Origin: a bacterium
GTDB taxonomy: Bacteria; Fidelibacterota; UBA2242
Direction: 5' to 3'
NCBI GenBank assembly: GCA_018824205.1
Contig: JAHJGX010000056.1
Location: 1-40,232, forward strand
DNA length: 40,232 bases
The translations under genes were made by a program, and so were the position numbers. Of the stretch, positions 7,427-15,816 are shown one piece after another. How positions within the stretch are numbered: the first letter of the stretch is position 1; every line of letters starts with the position of its first letter. Under the pieces are notes generated by a model. It was not told where the DNA came from. It searched no databases and saw nothing but the letters and a program-made list of their open reading frames with translations.

Positions 7427-9766
7427 ATGCCTAATCGATTGAGTAAGTATGTAATCGTTTATTTTGTACTGGCTTTATCTTCCGTATTCCTTTTCGCTCG
7501 CAACAAACAAGACGTTGCGGAAATGAGATTGGGGAAAACGGCGGTGCGACCACTCGAAGAGTATAAGGTCCACAAGGTCGGCAAAGTCTGGACGGCTACC
7601 AGTAATTTTGGAAATTACGGAGATCCGAATGTTCCGGCCGGTCTGCCCTCTTATGAATGGCCGGGTGGTAGTGGTACTCACTACAACTGGGAAGGACGCT
7701 TCTGGTTTGGTGGTCTGGTGGACGGAGAAAAGCGCATTAGTCATGCTGATTTCGGGAATTATGAATTGAAACCCAGTGAAGGTTCAAGTTTTTTTATGGG
7801 AACCGGAAAATCAGTGGAAGACAGCTATGTAATTTTCGATGATTTTCAAGTCGATCTGCATGACACCGATCCGGTTGGAGTAAAAGTATTCCAGCGGGGA
7901 TTAACCTGGAGTACCGCCGATTACGATGACTTCGTCATGTATGAATATGAAGTAGTTAAGGAATTGGGTGGCGATCCGTACGGAGATGTCGTCAGCAATT
8001 TTATTGTCAGCTGGGTTTTCGATGCAGATGTTGGAACCGGTACCGATCCCACGAGTGCAAATATCGACGATCTGGTCGCTTTCGACGGCTGGGACGGCAC
8101 TAACCCGGCGTCCAATATTAAGTACCGTACCGACATTGTCCAGAATATTGACTGGGATGGCGATGGGGAAATACTTGGATATGATGAAATGGGTATGCCG
8201 TATGGTTGGCAGAAAGTCGGGAGTCCATCATATAATCAGCCAAACTGGGATCCTACGGCAATTTCTCCGGATGGTTTTTTCGATTGCTACACAGTCTGGC
8301 TGGATGACGATGGCCCCGTAATTCACTGGCAAACGACGAACACTGTAACAATCGCTGGTCTAGATTATAGTGCAGTTGCCGGCGAAGTTGCAGTCGTTGG
8401 CGGTGAAGAACTGCATGGCTGGGTGATTCCCCGTAACATGTCCTATATGTATGATGGGGACGACCCGACTACTCCGGAAGATGATACCAATGAACGGGGA
8501 CGGGTTCCGGGGTTTATCGGCGGACGTATAATCTATACGGATTTCTTTAAGAAGTATGGAGCATATAACAGTGCTGCCGATGACACTATGATGCGGGCCT
8601 ATTCCCATCAATGGTGGAACTGGGAATCCGATCCGGGCAGCGATCGTGACAAATATGATTATGCTATGGGAGAGAACTCCTCGAGTATGGGAAATATGTT
8701 TATGCCTCATCCATTCGATATCGGAGCGCCGACATTTGATTACCGGTTTATGTTAACCACCGGACCTTATCCCGAATTCTCCGTTGGTGATACGCTGCGG
8801 TTTGTTTACGCTGCGGTTCTAGGACACGGCTTGGAAGGTGTCCGGTTGAACTCGGACAATGCTTTAAAGGCCTATTATGCAGGCAGTACCGGCGATCCTT
8901 ATAATCCAACCGGACCCTTTGAAGATGTGCATTATCTGTTGCCTGCGCCTCCGCCTGTTCCGGTTCTGAAATACAGTCCGGTAAATCAGGGTGTAAAATT
9001 GGCATGGGATAACAGTGCCGAACAGTCGGTTGATCCATTAATCGGAGTCATCGATTTTGAAGGCTATAGGGTTTATCGCTCTATGTATAATCCTTCGGAA
9101 TGGACACTGATAGCGGCCTTTGATAATGTATCCGGATCGGTGTATATCATTGATTTTGAAACCGGCGACACACTGACGGACGCCAGCGGCGCTATGATAT
9201 ATGCTGATCTGCCTGACCTGGTTCACAGTTATGTGGATACCGGCGCTACATTTATGTCGGCTGATGGTGTCGCTCTGTTTGAGACAGACAGACCGGTTAA
9301 CAACCTGCCATATTATTATGTTTTAACTGCCTATGATAATCCGGCAGTTCACGGAAGACCTGAATTTCCACCAATTGAGAGTGCGAAAGTAAACTTTATG
9401 GTTGATCCGGAATCTGGTTCACCGACCGGTGTTATGCCGCGGTTGGTATACGCAAAGGATGCAGTGATCGGAGAATTGGATGTGAAGGTGTATCCAAATC
9501 CCTATAAAGGAGGTTCACCTCTTGAAGTTCAATACGAGGATAAAATATCCTTTACAAACTTACCGCCGTCCTGTAAAATTACGATTCTGACACTTTACGG
9601 AGATATTATCGATGTGATTTACCATACCGATGGTACTTCCGACGAGAGTTGGGACCAGCTTTCACGGAATGAACAGGATGTCGTCTCGGGTATGTATATC
9701 TTCATTGTCGAAGCACCCGGGGGGAAGAAGCAAGTTGGAAAATTTGTCATTTTACGTGGTGAATAA
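7427..9766 (+). CDS. Secreted protein B, T9SS cargo with FN3-like domain
   Basis: Function unknown. Start ATG 7427 is set by AAGGAG at 7415-7420; 779 residues with a signal peptide (VIVYFVLALSSVFLFA). The N-terminal two thirds are one domain with striking motifs: WTATSNFGNYGDPN, YEWPGGSGTHYNWEGRFWFG, SHQWWNWESDPGSD and a D-W-D-G-D-G-E loop. These recur with the same order in the C-terminal half of the protein at 22608, so this is a conserved domain. A fibronectin-III-like domain follows from about residue 507 (GVKLAWDN, FEGYRVYRS, YYYVLTAYDN). The last 90 residues, from VYPNPYKGG (about 689), are a variant T9SS sorting domain ending KFVILRGE, unlike the YPNPFNP...LK type of its neighbours. 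It sits 17 bases before the PorV-like gene, in one transcript. Confidence 0.75.
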   Translation: MPNRLSKYVIVYFVLALSSVFLFARNKQDVAEMRLGKTAVRPLEEYKVHKVGKVWTATSNFGNYGDPNVPAGLPSYEWPGGSGTHYNWEGRFWFGGLVDGEKRISHADFGNYELKPSEGSSFFMGTGKSVEDSYVIFDDFQVDLHDTDPVGVKVFQRGLTWSTADYDDFVMYEYEVVKELGGDPYGDVVSNFIVSWVFDADVGTGTDPTSANIDDLVAFDGWDGTNPASNIKYRTDIVQNIDWDGDGEILGYDEMGMPYGWQKVGSPSYNQPNWDPTAISPDGFFDCYTVWLDDDGPVIHWQTTNTVTIAGLDYSAVAGEVAVVGGEELHGWVIPRNMSYMYDGDDPTTPEDDTNERGRVPGFIGGRIIYTDFFKKYGAYNSAADDTMMRAYSHQWWNWESDPGSDRDKYDYAMGENSSSMGNMFMPHPFDIGAPTFDYRFMLTTGPYPEFSVGDTLRFVYAAVLGHGLEGVRLNSDNALKAYYAGSTGDPYNPTGPFEDVHYLLPAPPPVPVLKYSPVNQGVKLAWDNSAEQSVDPLIGVIDFEGYRVYRSMYNPSEWTLIAAFDNVSGSVYIIDFETGDTLTDASGAMIYADLPDLVHSYVDTGATFMSADGVALFETDRPVNNLPYYYVLTAYDNPAVHGRPEFPPIESAKVNFMVDPESGSPTGVMPRLVYAKDAVIGELDVKVYPNPYKGGSPLEVQYEDKISFTNLPPSCKITILTLYGDIIDVIYHTDGTSDESWDQLSRNEQDVVSGMYIFIVEAPGGKKQVGKFVILRGE

Positions 9767-9783
9767 AAGTTAGGAGCGTTTCT

Positions 9784-10902
9784 ATGAAGCGGTATTATAC
9801 ACTATTATTGATAACTTGCCTGCTGTTTTCAGTAGGCACCTATGGTCAGACCGCGAAAGTAGGTTTGGTTGGCGCCCAGTTTCTGAAAATTGATGTCGGC
9901 GCCCGCGGAATGGCACTCGGCGATGCGGTTCTTCCATTGGTTGATGATGCATCCGCCTCATTCTGGAATCCCGCTAATCTTTCTTTGATTAAGCGGGGAA
10001 GTGTGTTTTTCTCGAATGTCAGCTGGATTGCAGGTGTACAATATAATGCAGCATCGGCAGCCTGGAACCTGGGGACAGCTGGTGTCGTGGGAGCATTTTT
10101 CTCGCACATGAATTCCGGGGAAATTGAAGAAACAACCTTTAATGAACAGCAGGGGACCGGCAATACATTTACGTCGACGGGAACCGTCTTCGGTGTCAGT
10201 TATGCCCGGTGGTTGACAACTCAATTCTCCTTTGGAGTAAATGCAAAATATGTTGCTGAGGACCTGGTTTCAGGATTAGCCGGTATGCCGTCGGATTATG
10301 CTCAGGGCGGTTCCTGGGCTGTTGACCTGGGTACCTATTATGATACAGGAATCAAATCCATACGTTTTGGAATCATGATTAAGAACTTTGGTTCTGAAAT
10401 TCAGCCCGGTGGCAGCTATGTTGATTGGGAGTTAGGTGACACTATTCTGACTGAAGTTCAGATACCTGATCCCGATGATCCGACGAGTTATATGATCGTA
10501 GAAATTCCGGAACAGCGTGATTTCCGGGCCTACCATATGCCCCTGTCGTTCCAGTTTGGAATTGCCTTCGATCCAATTGATACTGAAATGCACAAACTAA
10601 GTATTTCGACGGTTATCACCCAACCGAATGATAACATTCAAAGGTTTAATGTGGCTGCGGAATACTGGTTTATGAATATTCTGGCGCTGAGAGCCGGATA
10701 TTCACTGGGACAGTATGATAAGTTAACCGGATTTGAAGATGACGGGTCGGCGATTTATGAACCGACATTCCAGGGTCAGGATCTGCGAAGGCTGTCCTTT
10801 GGGGCGGGTGTTAACTGGAAAGGTTTACGCCTGAATGTCGCCATGACGGAGTTTGACCTTCTGGATCCTGTGACAAACATTTCAGTAGCGTTTAATCTTT
10901 AA
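9784..10902 (+). CDS. PorV/PorQ family outer-membrane protein
   Basis: A 372-residue outer-membrane beta-barrel of the PorV/PorQ family. Signal peptide MKRYYTLLLITCLLFSVGTY-GQ; start ATG 9784 preceded by TAGGAG. The family hallmark is near the N-terminus: VGARGMALGDA, then DDASASFWNPANL. The rest is alternating beta strands with glycine-rich turns, ending VAFNL. In Porphyromonas, PorV is a T9SS component that carries CTD proteins from the translocon to the attachment complex (known for the family). Here the gene stands between two CTD-bearing proteins in one operon, so a role as dedicated carrier for these cargoes is a reasonable inference. No other T9SS gene (PorK, L, M, N, SprA, PorU) is in the window, so the core machine must be encoded elsewhere. 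Confidence 0.85.
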   Translation: MKRYYTLLLITCLLFSVGTYGQTAKVGLVGAQFLKIDVGARGMALGDAVLPLVDDASASFWNPANLSLIKRGSVFFSNVSWIAGVQYNAASAAWNLGTAGVVGAFFSHMNSGEIEETTFNEQQGTGNTFTSTGTVFGVSYARWLTTQFSFGVNAKYVAEDLVSGLAGMPSDYAQGGSWAVDLGTYYDTGIKSIRFGIMIKNFGSEIQPGGSYVDWELGDTILTEVQIPDPDDPTSYMIVEIPEQRDFRAYHMPLSFQFGIAFDPIDTEMHKLSISTVITQPNDNIQRFNVAAEYWFMNILALRAGYSLGQYDKLTGFEDDGSAIYEPTFQGQDLRRLSFGAGVNWKGLRLNVAMTEFDLLDPVTNISVAFNL

Positions 10903-10920
10903 GGGTTGAGGAGGATACAA

Positions 10921-13900
10921 ATGAAAAAATATACACTACTCTTACTGGTATGTATCTGGCTGATGGTTCCTCTCCATTCGGAAATAGTAGCTCCGAATGT
11001 AGGTCATACTCAGGTATTTAACGTCCTGGGCCAGGGCTTTTTTGTGGGATATTACCCCATTACCGCAACGTGCCAGAAAATTGGAAACTCTTATTACATA
11101 TTTACAGAAGACGTTCGGGTAAATGATATTGCCATTTCTCCTGTCAGTCCGGATACTATGTTAATCTCGACCACCTCCGGATTGTATATTACATACGATG
11201 GCGGTTCTTCATGGCGGTTTGCCAGTGGTAGCGGCACGAATATTATCGCCCCTGACTATAATGGTGCGGGTTATGATGAAGCAGAAATCGTTCTTGCTCA
11301 CCGTACCACGGTTGAAGAGGCATTTATCATGAAAGATGGCGAGTGGTGGTGCGGATATCTGGATGGTGTATTTCAATCCGTAGACGGTGGTGTAAAATGG
11401 ACCAGTAAAACCAGAGGGATACCGAGTTATTACAGTACCGCTGATGAAGAAACAGTCTATCCGCCGTTTTATAAAATAGTATGGGACAGCCAGGTGGCTG
11501 ACTATGCTGCCAACACGGATTTTTATGCCTGTTCACAGGCCGGATTATTCTACTGGTCAAAATCGAAATTTATCAATCTTGGCGGCGGATTGCCAAAAAC
11601 CTCAGGCGACTGGAATCATTTCTCAGTGTTTGATTTCGCTAATACCGCCGATGCAGCCTATATTGGAACTGAATTGGGCGTTTACAAAGCTACCGTGGAT
11701 ATTGCCAAGGCACAGGCAAACTGGATGCCTCTGGGCGGTGCCTCCGTGAGTATTGATTCAAGCGAATATGACACCAAAGCAAGCGAACTGTTGCTTTATG
11801 TCTCGGGAGTTGATCAGAATACATATGTTAACATAGTCGACAGTGTCAAATCTGTTTACTGGTCGGCGAAAGTTAAAAAATTCAATGATCTGCTATGTGT
11901 CGCAATCAGCGTTGAAAACCTCTACTTTAGCGATGCTGCAGTTTTTGATCCGGGCACCCTTGACTATGCAAATTATGCAGTGACGGATGTAACCGTTAAG
12001 CAGCCTTCAAATATCAGTGTTTCCCGTATTTATATTGACGCAAATGATGCGGTATATTATCAATCGGAAAACGGGATATACAGGATCAGCGGGACCGACG
12101 CTGCAGAACTCGTGTATGAATTCAGCGCCGATATCCACGATTTTACTGTGCACGACGGAACAATGTATGCGGGCACCGGAGCCGGCTTGTACAGCTCAGA
12201 CATGACCGATTTGATGAACTGGACCAAAGAGACCGGCTACCTGTCAGAGGGAAGCACCGATGGTGACACGCTTGATTATGACGTTCGCAGTATTGCCTTC
12301 AATCCCGACGGCGATATGTTTCTTGGATGTCACACAGGTGGTTTAATTAAGAGAGATGCTTCCGGGAACTGGAGCAACCTGAATATTGGCCTTAGTTATA
12401 GAAATATAACGCCGGAGAAGGTTAATTACGTTGCTGCTGCTTTTGACAGCCTGGATTTGCATACGACTGTTTCAGAATGGTTTGGGGATTATCCGGATAT
12501 GGACGGCGATGCCAAACAGTATTGTCTGCTTGTTGATTTACAGGATCTTTATTACCTGGATGCCGGTGACGGCGTCACTTTTCTGGATGCTGTCTTCGAT
12601 CCGAATGATCAACTGAGTAAAAGTGTCAGCAGCAGCTCGAACGAAATGGACCTTATCTATATCGATACTGATCCGCTCAACCTGACGTCTGCGGACACTT
12701 ATGCCGGGATTGCAAACGCCCTGACCACGGAAATTATTCAGACTCAGGAAGCGCCTGAGGAAGAATGGGTCGTAAAAGGTCTGGGAGAACTGGGGGAGTG
12801 GATTGCCGGGTTGAAAAATGCGACCCAGACCTATACAATGGGGTCGAATAATAATTTGCTCCTGATCGGTGATTTATCGCCGGAGGTCAATGATTACAGA
12901 TATAATTTTGTCTTTTTTGACTATCTCTACAGTCATTATCTGAATACAGAGGAAAAAATGAAGGCCTATATCGCTCTGGCGGAAACCGGCATGGAAGGAA
13001 TTGAAGCGGCACTGGCGGAGCTCGGCGGACCAACATTTAAGGAATTGTATAATGATTTCTCAAAGGCAATTCACTTTGATATGCTCACTCTGTCGAACAT
13101 CGATGCCAAATATATATTCCCGGATATCAATGTGACTCACGGATCCCGAATTTTCGACTGGGGCTTTGGCTCTTCAAATTCACCGTATATCACTCCCCAA
13201 ACGGCATGGAGTACGATTTATTATGTTACCACAGGCTGGGACAACGCCGGATATTTCTGGTGTCCTGATTTCAGCGGCACCGTTACCTTTAATGGTGAAG
13301 ATGGGACTTCCTATGAATTTTCGACAATCAAACAGAGCGGCACTTCATTTGATTACGCGCTGGTTGATTTGGATGACACACAGTATGGGGCCAACAGTGA
13401 TATGATTGATTTTGGCCGCGCCGATACAAATGATCACAGTCGTCCGTATCAATTACTCTATTTTATTGTAAATGTACATGAAACGCCGGATCCGGCGGGA
13501 ACGGCGCATGTCATTCATGACGAGGTCATTGATACCGATGAATTTTCCATTGGTTTTAATCACAACACTGGAGCGCCGGATTATCTGAATATGTTCTGCT
13601 ATACGAGCACCCGGATTTATGATGATGCGGGGAAAGCCGGACTATATGATTTGGACGGAGATGCGGTTCCCGATATTGAAGGTCCCGCCGGATACTTGAT
13701 TCTGGATGGCGACACAACGGATATCAGTCTGGCGCAATTTTATATAAACGCCGCGGAATCTGACTATGTGTATTCAAGAACCATTGATCTGTCGGCGATT
13801 GACACCGATATATCAAGTGTCCGGATTGATCTGTTCGGCGAAAACCTGAGCAGCGCCGGGGTCGCGGTCTCCACCAGCGGAACTCTTGCCAAAATAAACA

Positions 13901-14589
13901 GCGCTAAAAGAGACATAACGGTAAGCGAAAACGCAACGGTTACATTTCCCGAGTCGGCAGTTACCGGGCAGAAGCAGATATCGGTATTCTTATCAAAAGG
14001 CGATTTGGTCAAGCAGTTCCGGATTGAATCTGAACTGGATGCGCCGATTTCCGATATTCTGTTTATCGGTCCTGAGGATCTTAAAATTCATAAACCGGTA
14101 AAAATCAGAATGCCCCTAAATTCCGGGAAGAGCGCGCCGGAAGCCGATATTATACCCATTGTTTTCCGGCGGGAGAAAAATCGGCTGGTTCCGCTGACCC
14201 AGGCCGAGATTATGGCGGACGGATCAGTTCTGTTTGAAGCCGGACAACTGGGCAGCTATCAGGTCTATTTGGCCAAAGAGTCGGTATTGTCAGAAGAGAC
14301 CCGGATTCCAATGGCCTATGCTCTGCGCCAGAATTACCCCAATCCGTTTAATTCATCTACTGCAATTCGCTATCAGTTACCCCGTTCCGGGGACCTGCGG
14401 ATTGATATTTACAATCTGACGGGTCAAAAAGTGCGGACCTTGTACAGCGGTGCTCAGGTCGCCGGGTATCACACGATAGAATGGAATGGACTTTCAGATG
14501 CTAATCGCCTCTTACCCTCCGGTGTCTATATTTACCGGATGAAGTCCAGCGAATTTACGGCAACCGAAAAAATGATGTACCTTAAATAG
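10921..14589 (+). CDS. Secreted protein C: beta-propeller, degenerate peptidase domain, CTD
   Basis: Large secreted cargo, 1222 residues from ATG 10921 (AGGAGG ends six bases upstream; a TTG at 10906 overlaps the ribosome site and is rejected). Signal peptide LLLLVCIWLMVPLHS. Residues about 30-490 contain BNR/sialidase-type Asp-box repeats (ITYDGGSSWRF, QSVDGGVKWTSKTRG), suggesting a beta-propeller. Residues about 498-800 resemble the metallopeptidase domain of hyicolysin-like secreted peptidases (DMDGDAKQYCLLVDLQD, SSNEMDLIYIDTDPL, KGLGELGEW), but where HExxH is expected the residues are N599-A-L-T-T603, so the zinc site is missing. A beta-rich segment follows, then a T9SS sorting domain from about 1133 (NYPNPFNSS to MMYLK). 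Co-linear with residues 1-800 of the protein at 22608. Likely an adhesin or structural partner rather than an enzyme. Confidence 0.78.
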   Translation: MKKYTLLLLVCIWLMVPLHSEIVAPNVGHTQVFNVLGQGFFVGYYPITATCQKIGNSYYIFTEDVRVNDIAISPVSPDTMLISTTSGLYITYDGGSSWRFASGSGTNIIAPDYNGAGYDEAEIVLAHRTTVEEAFIMKDGEWWCGYLDGVFQSVDGGVKWTSKTRGIPSYYSTADEETVYPPFYKIVWDSQVADYAANTDFYACSQAGLFYWSKSKFINLGGGLPKTSGDWNHFSVFDFANTADAAYIGTELGVYKATVDIAKAQANWMPLGGASVSIDSSEYDTKASELLLYVSGVDQNTYVNIVDSVKSVYWSAKVKKFNDLLCVAISVENLYFSDAAVFDPGTLDYANYAVTDVTVKQPSNISVSRIYIDANDAVYYQSENGIYRISGTDAAELVYEFSADIHDFTVHDGTMYAGTGAGLYSSDMTDLMNWTKETGYLSEGSTDGDTLDYDVRSIAFNPDGDMFLGCHTGGLIKRDASGNWSNLNIGLSYRNITPEKVNYVAAAFDSLDLHTTVSEWFGDYPDMDGDAKQYCLLVDLQDLYYLDAGDGVTFLDAVFDPNDQLSKSVSSSSNEMDLIYIDTDPLNLTSADTYAGIANALTTEIIQTQEAPEEEWVVKGLGELGEWIAGLKNATQTYTMGSNNNLLLIGDLSPEVNDYRYNFVFFDYLYSHYLNTEEKMKAYIALAETGMEGIEAALAELGGPTFKELYNDFSKAIHFDMLTLSNIDAKYIFPDINVTHGSRIFDWGFGSSNSPYITPQTAWSTIYYVTTGWDNAGYFWCPDFSGTVTFNGEDGTSYEFSTIKQSGTSFDYALVDLDDTQYGANSDMIDFGRADTNDHSRPYQLLYFIVNVHETPDPAGTAHVIHDEVIDTDEFSIGFNHNTGAPDYLNMFCYTSTRIYDDAGKAGLYDLDGDAVPDIEGPAGYLILDGDTTDISLAQFYINAAESDYVYSRTIDLSAIDTDISSVRIDLFGENLSSAGVAVSTSGTLAKINSAKRDITVSENATVTFPESAVTGQKQISVFLSKGDLVKQFRIESELDAPISDILFIGPEDLKIHKPVKIRMPLNSGKSAPEADIIPIVFRREKNRLVPLTQAEIMADGSVLFEAGQLGSYQVYLAKESVLSEETRIPMAYALRQNYPNPFNSSTAIRYQLPRSGDLRIDIYNLTGQKVRTLYSGAQVAGYHTIEWNGLSDANRLLPSGVYIYRMKSSEFTATEKMMYLK

Positions 14590-14600
14590 GAAGGAGGCAG

Positions 14601-15788
14601 ATGATGATAAAGCATAAAAATACAATATGGAAAGTCCTTTTGATTGTGCTGACGGCTTCATTGTTCTATTATTGCGGTGAAGACTCAAGCACCGATATTC
14701 CAAGCACATTTACGAACGTAACCGACGAACTGGCCTACGGCTGGGCGGAATACCAGGACGGTAATTACCGTGCGGCAATTGATCATTTTACCACGGTCGC
14801 CGAACGGGATGCGGAAGTCGCCGATGCTTATAACGGCCTGGCCTGGAGCTATATGCGTTCAAAGGATTTGCCAAGTGCGTCTTCCCAGTTCAGTTTTGTA
14901 CTCAGCCTGGCTAAACTCCAGGGGAATGCGGAGCTGCAAGCCGACGCCTACGCCGGGATGTTTCTGATGAAATATGTCAACAGTGTCAGCGGCACACTAA
15001 GCGGCGAACTGAGCGTGGACAATGCGGAAGCATTGCTGGTAACGGGTTTGCAATATGCGGATTCGACCTTAAAACTCCAGAGTGATTACAGCAATTTTCA
15101 CGATCCCGATTTTGATGCAGCCGCGCTGAAAAAACTGATGGCTTACAGCTACTATTCGCTACACCGTTTCAGTGAATCACTTAGTTTTATCGATGAAGAT
15201 GTGCTGAACAGTATTACTGTTGATACTCTTACCGAAGAAGTCAATCTGCAATCCGATGACGACGGCAATGTTTTCGGTATTTTTACCGGTGGCGGCGTGA
15301 TCAAGGTTCTTGATATAAAAGATAAAAGTGTTGTGGTGATATCGGGTGACGCAGCCACGACAGACTATACTCCAACGGACGAAGAGGAGTATTTTGATTA
15401 TTATCTTCAAGAGCACGACAGAATGGTCTTTAAATCCGTGAGTGAGTACAGCTATCCTCAAAGAACCGACACACTGACCAGTTTCGAACTGCCCTCATTC
15501 TACAATGGCGGCGGAACGATGCTGCCGACCCCCCGTGCAGGAGTATTCCAGGTATATTCAGTTCATCTGGTTGGCGATGATACCGAGTTAAGATACTGGA
15601 TTTTTGAACCGACAACGCTGATTCCACCCAGTTTTGCATCGAATTATGTGAAGCTTCTGAAAGATTATCCCTATATTACAACAGGAAAAGATTTTGTTTT
15701 GACATATTCTTTTCGAAATTATGAAGTGACGTATCAAAGAACAGACGATTTTCTAGAACTAATAAAAGTGATGGAAGCGTATCTCTAA
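14601..15788 (+). CDS. TPR-containing lipoprotein
   Basis: Fifth gene of the operon, 11 bases after C. AAGGAGG at 14591-14597 serves ATG 14601 or ATG 14604; the second has better spacing and the difference is one residue. N-terminus: charged start, hydrophobic IWKVLLIVLTASLF, then YYC-GED with Cys25 as the likely lipidated residue (lipobox not canonical). Residues about 40-110 form at least two tetratricopeptide-like helical pairs (YGWAEYQDGNYRAAIDHFT, AYNGLAWSYMRSKDLPSASS), followed by a further helical region to about 190 and a C-terminal beta-rich part. TPR lipoproteins usually act as scaffolds at membranes; here a periplasm- or surface-facing assembly factor for the co-transcribed outer-membrane proteins is plausible, but this is inference. 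No CTD. Confidence 0.7.
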   Translation: MMIKHKNTIWKVLLIVLTASLFYYCGEDSSTDIPSTFTNVTDELAYGWAEYQDGNYRAAIDHFTTVAERDAEVADAYNGLAWSYMRSKDLPSASSQFSFVLSLAKLQGNAELQADAYAGMFLMKYVNSVSGTLSGELSVDNAEALLVTGLQYADSTLKLQSDYSNFHDPDFDAAALKKLMAYSYYSLHRFSESLSFIDEDVLNSITVDTLTEEVNLQSDDDGNVFGIFTGGGVIKVLDIKDKSVVVISGDAATTDYTPTDEEEYFDYYLQEHDRMVFKSVSEYSYPQRTDTLTSFELPSFYNGGGTMLPTPRAGVFQVYSVHLVGDDTELRYWIFEPTTLIPPSFASNYVKLLKDYPYITTGKDFVLTYSFRNYEVTYQRTDDFLELIKVMEAYL

Positions 15789-15816
15789 GAAGAACAGTAA
15801 AAAAAAGGAGGCCTTT

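Noticed and set aside
12415-13140. Calling protein C an active zinc metallopeptidase
   Set aside because: The overall order of motifs fits such a domain, but HExxH is absent (NALTT), so no catalytic claim is made.
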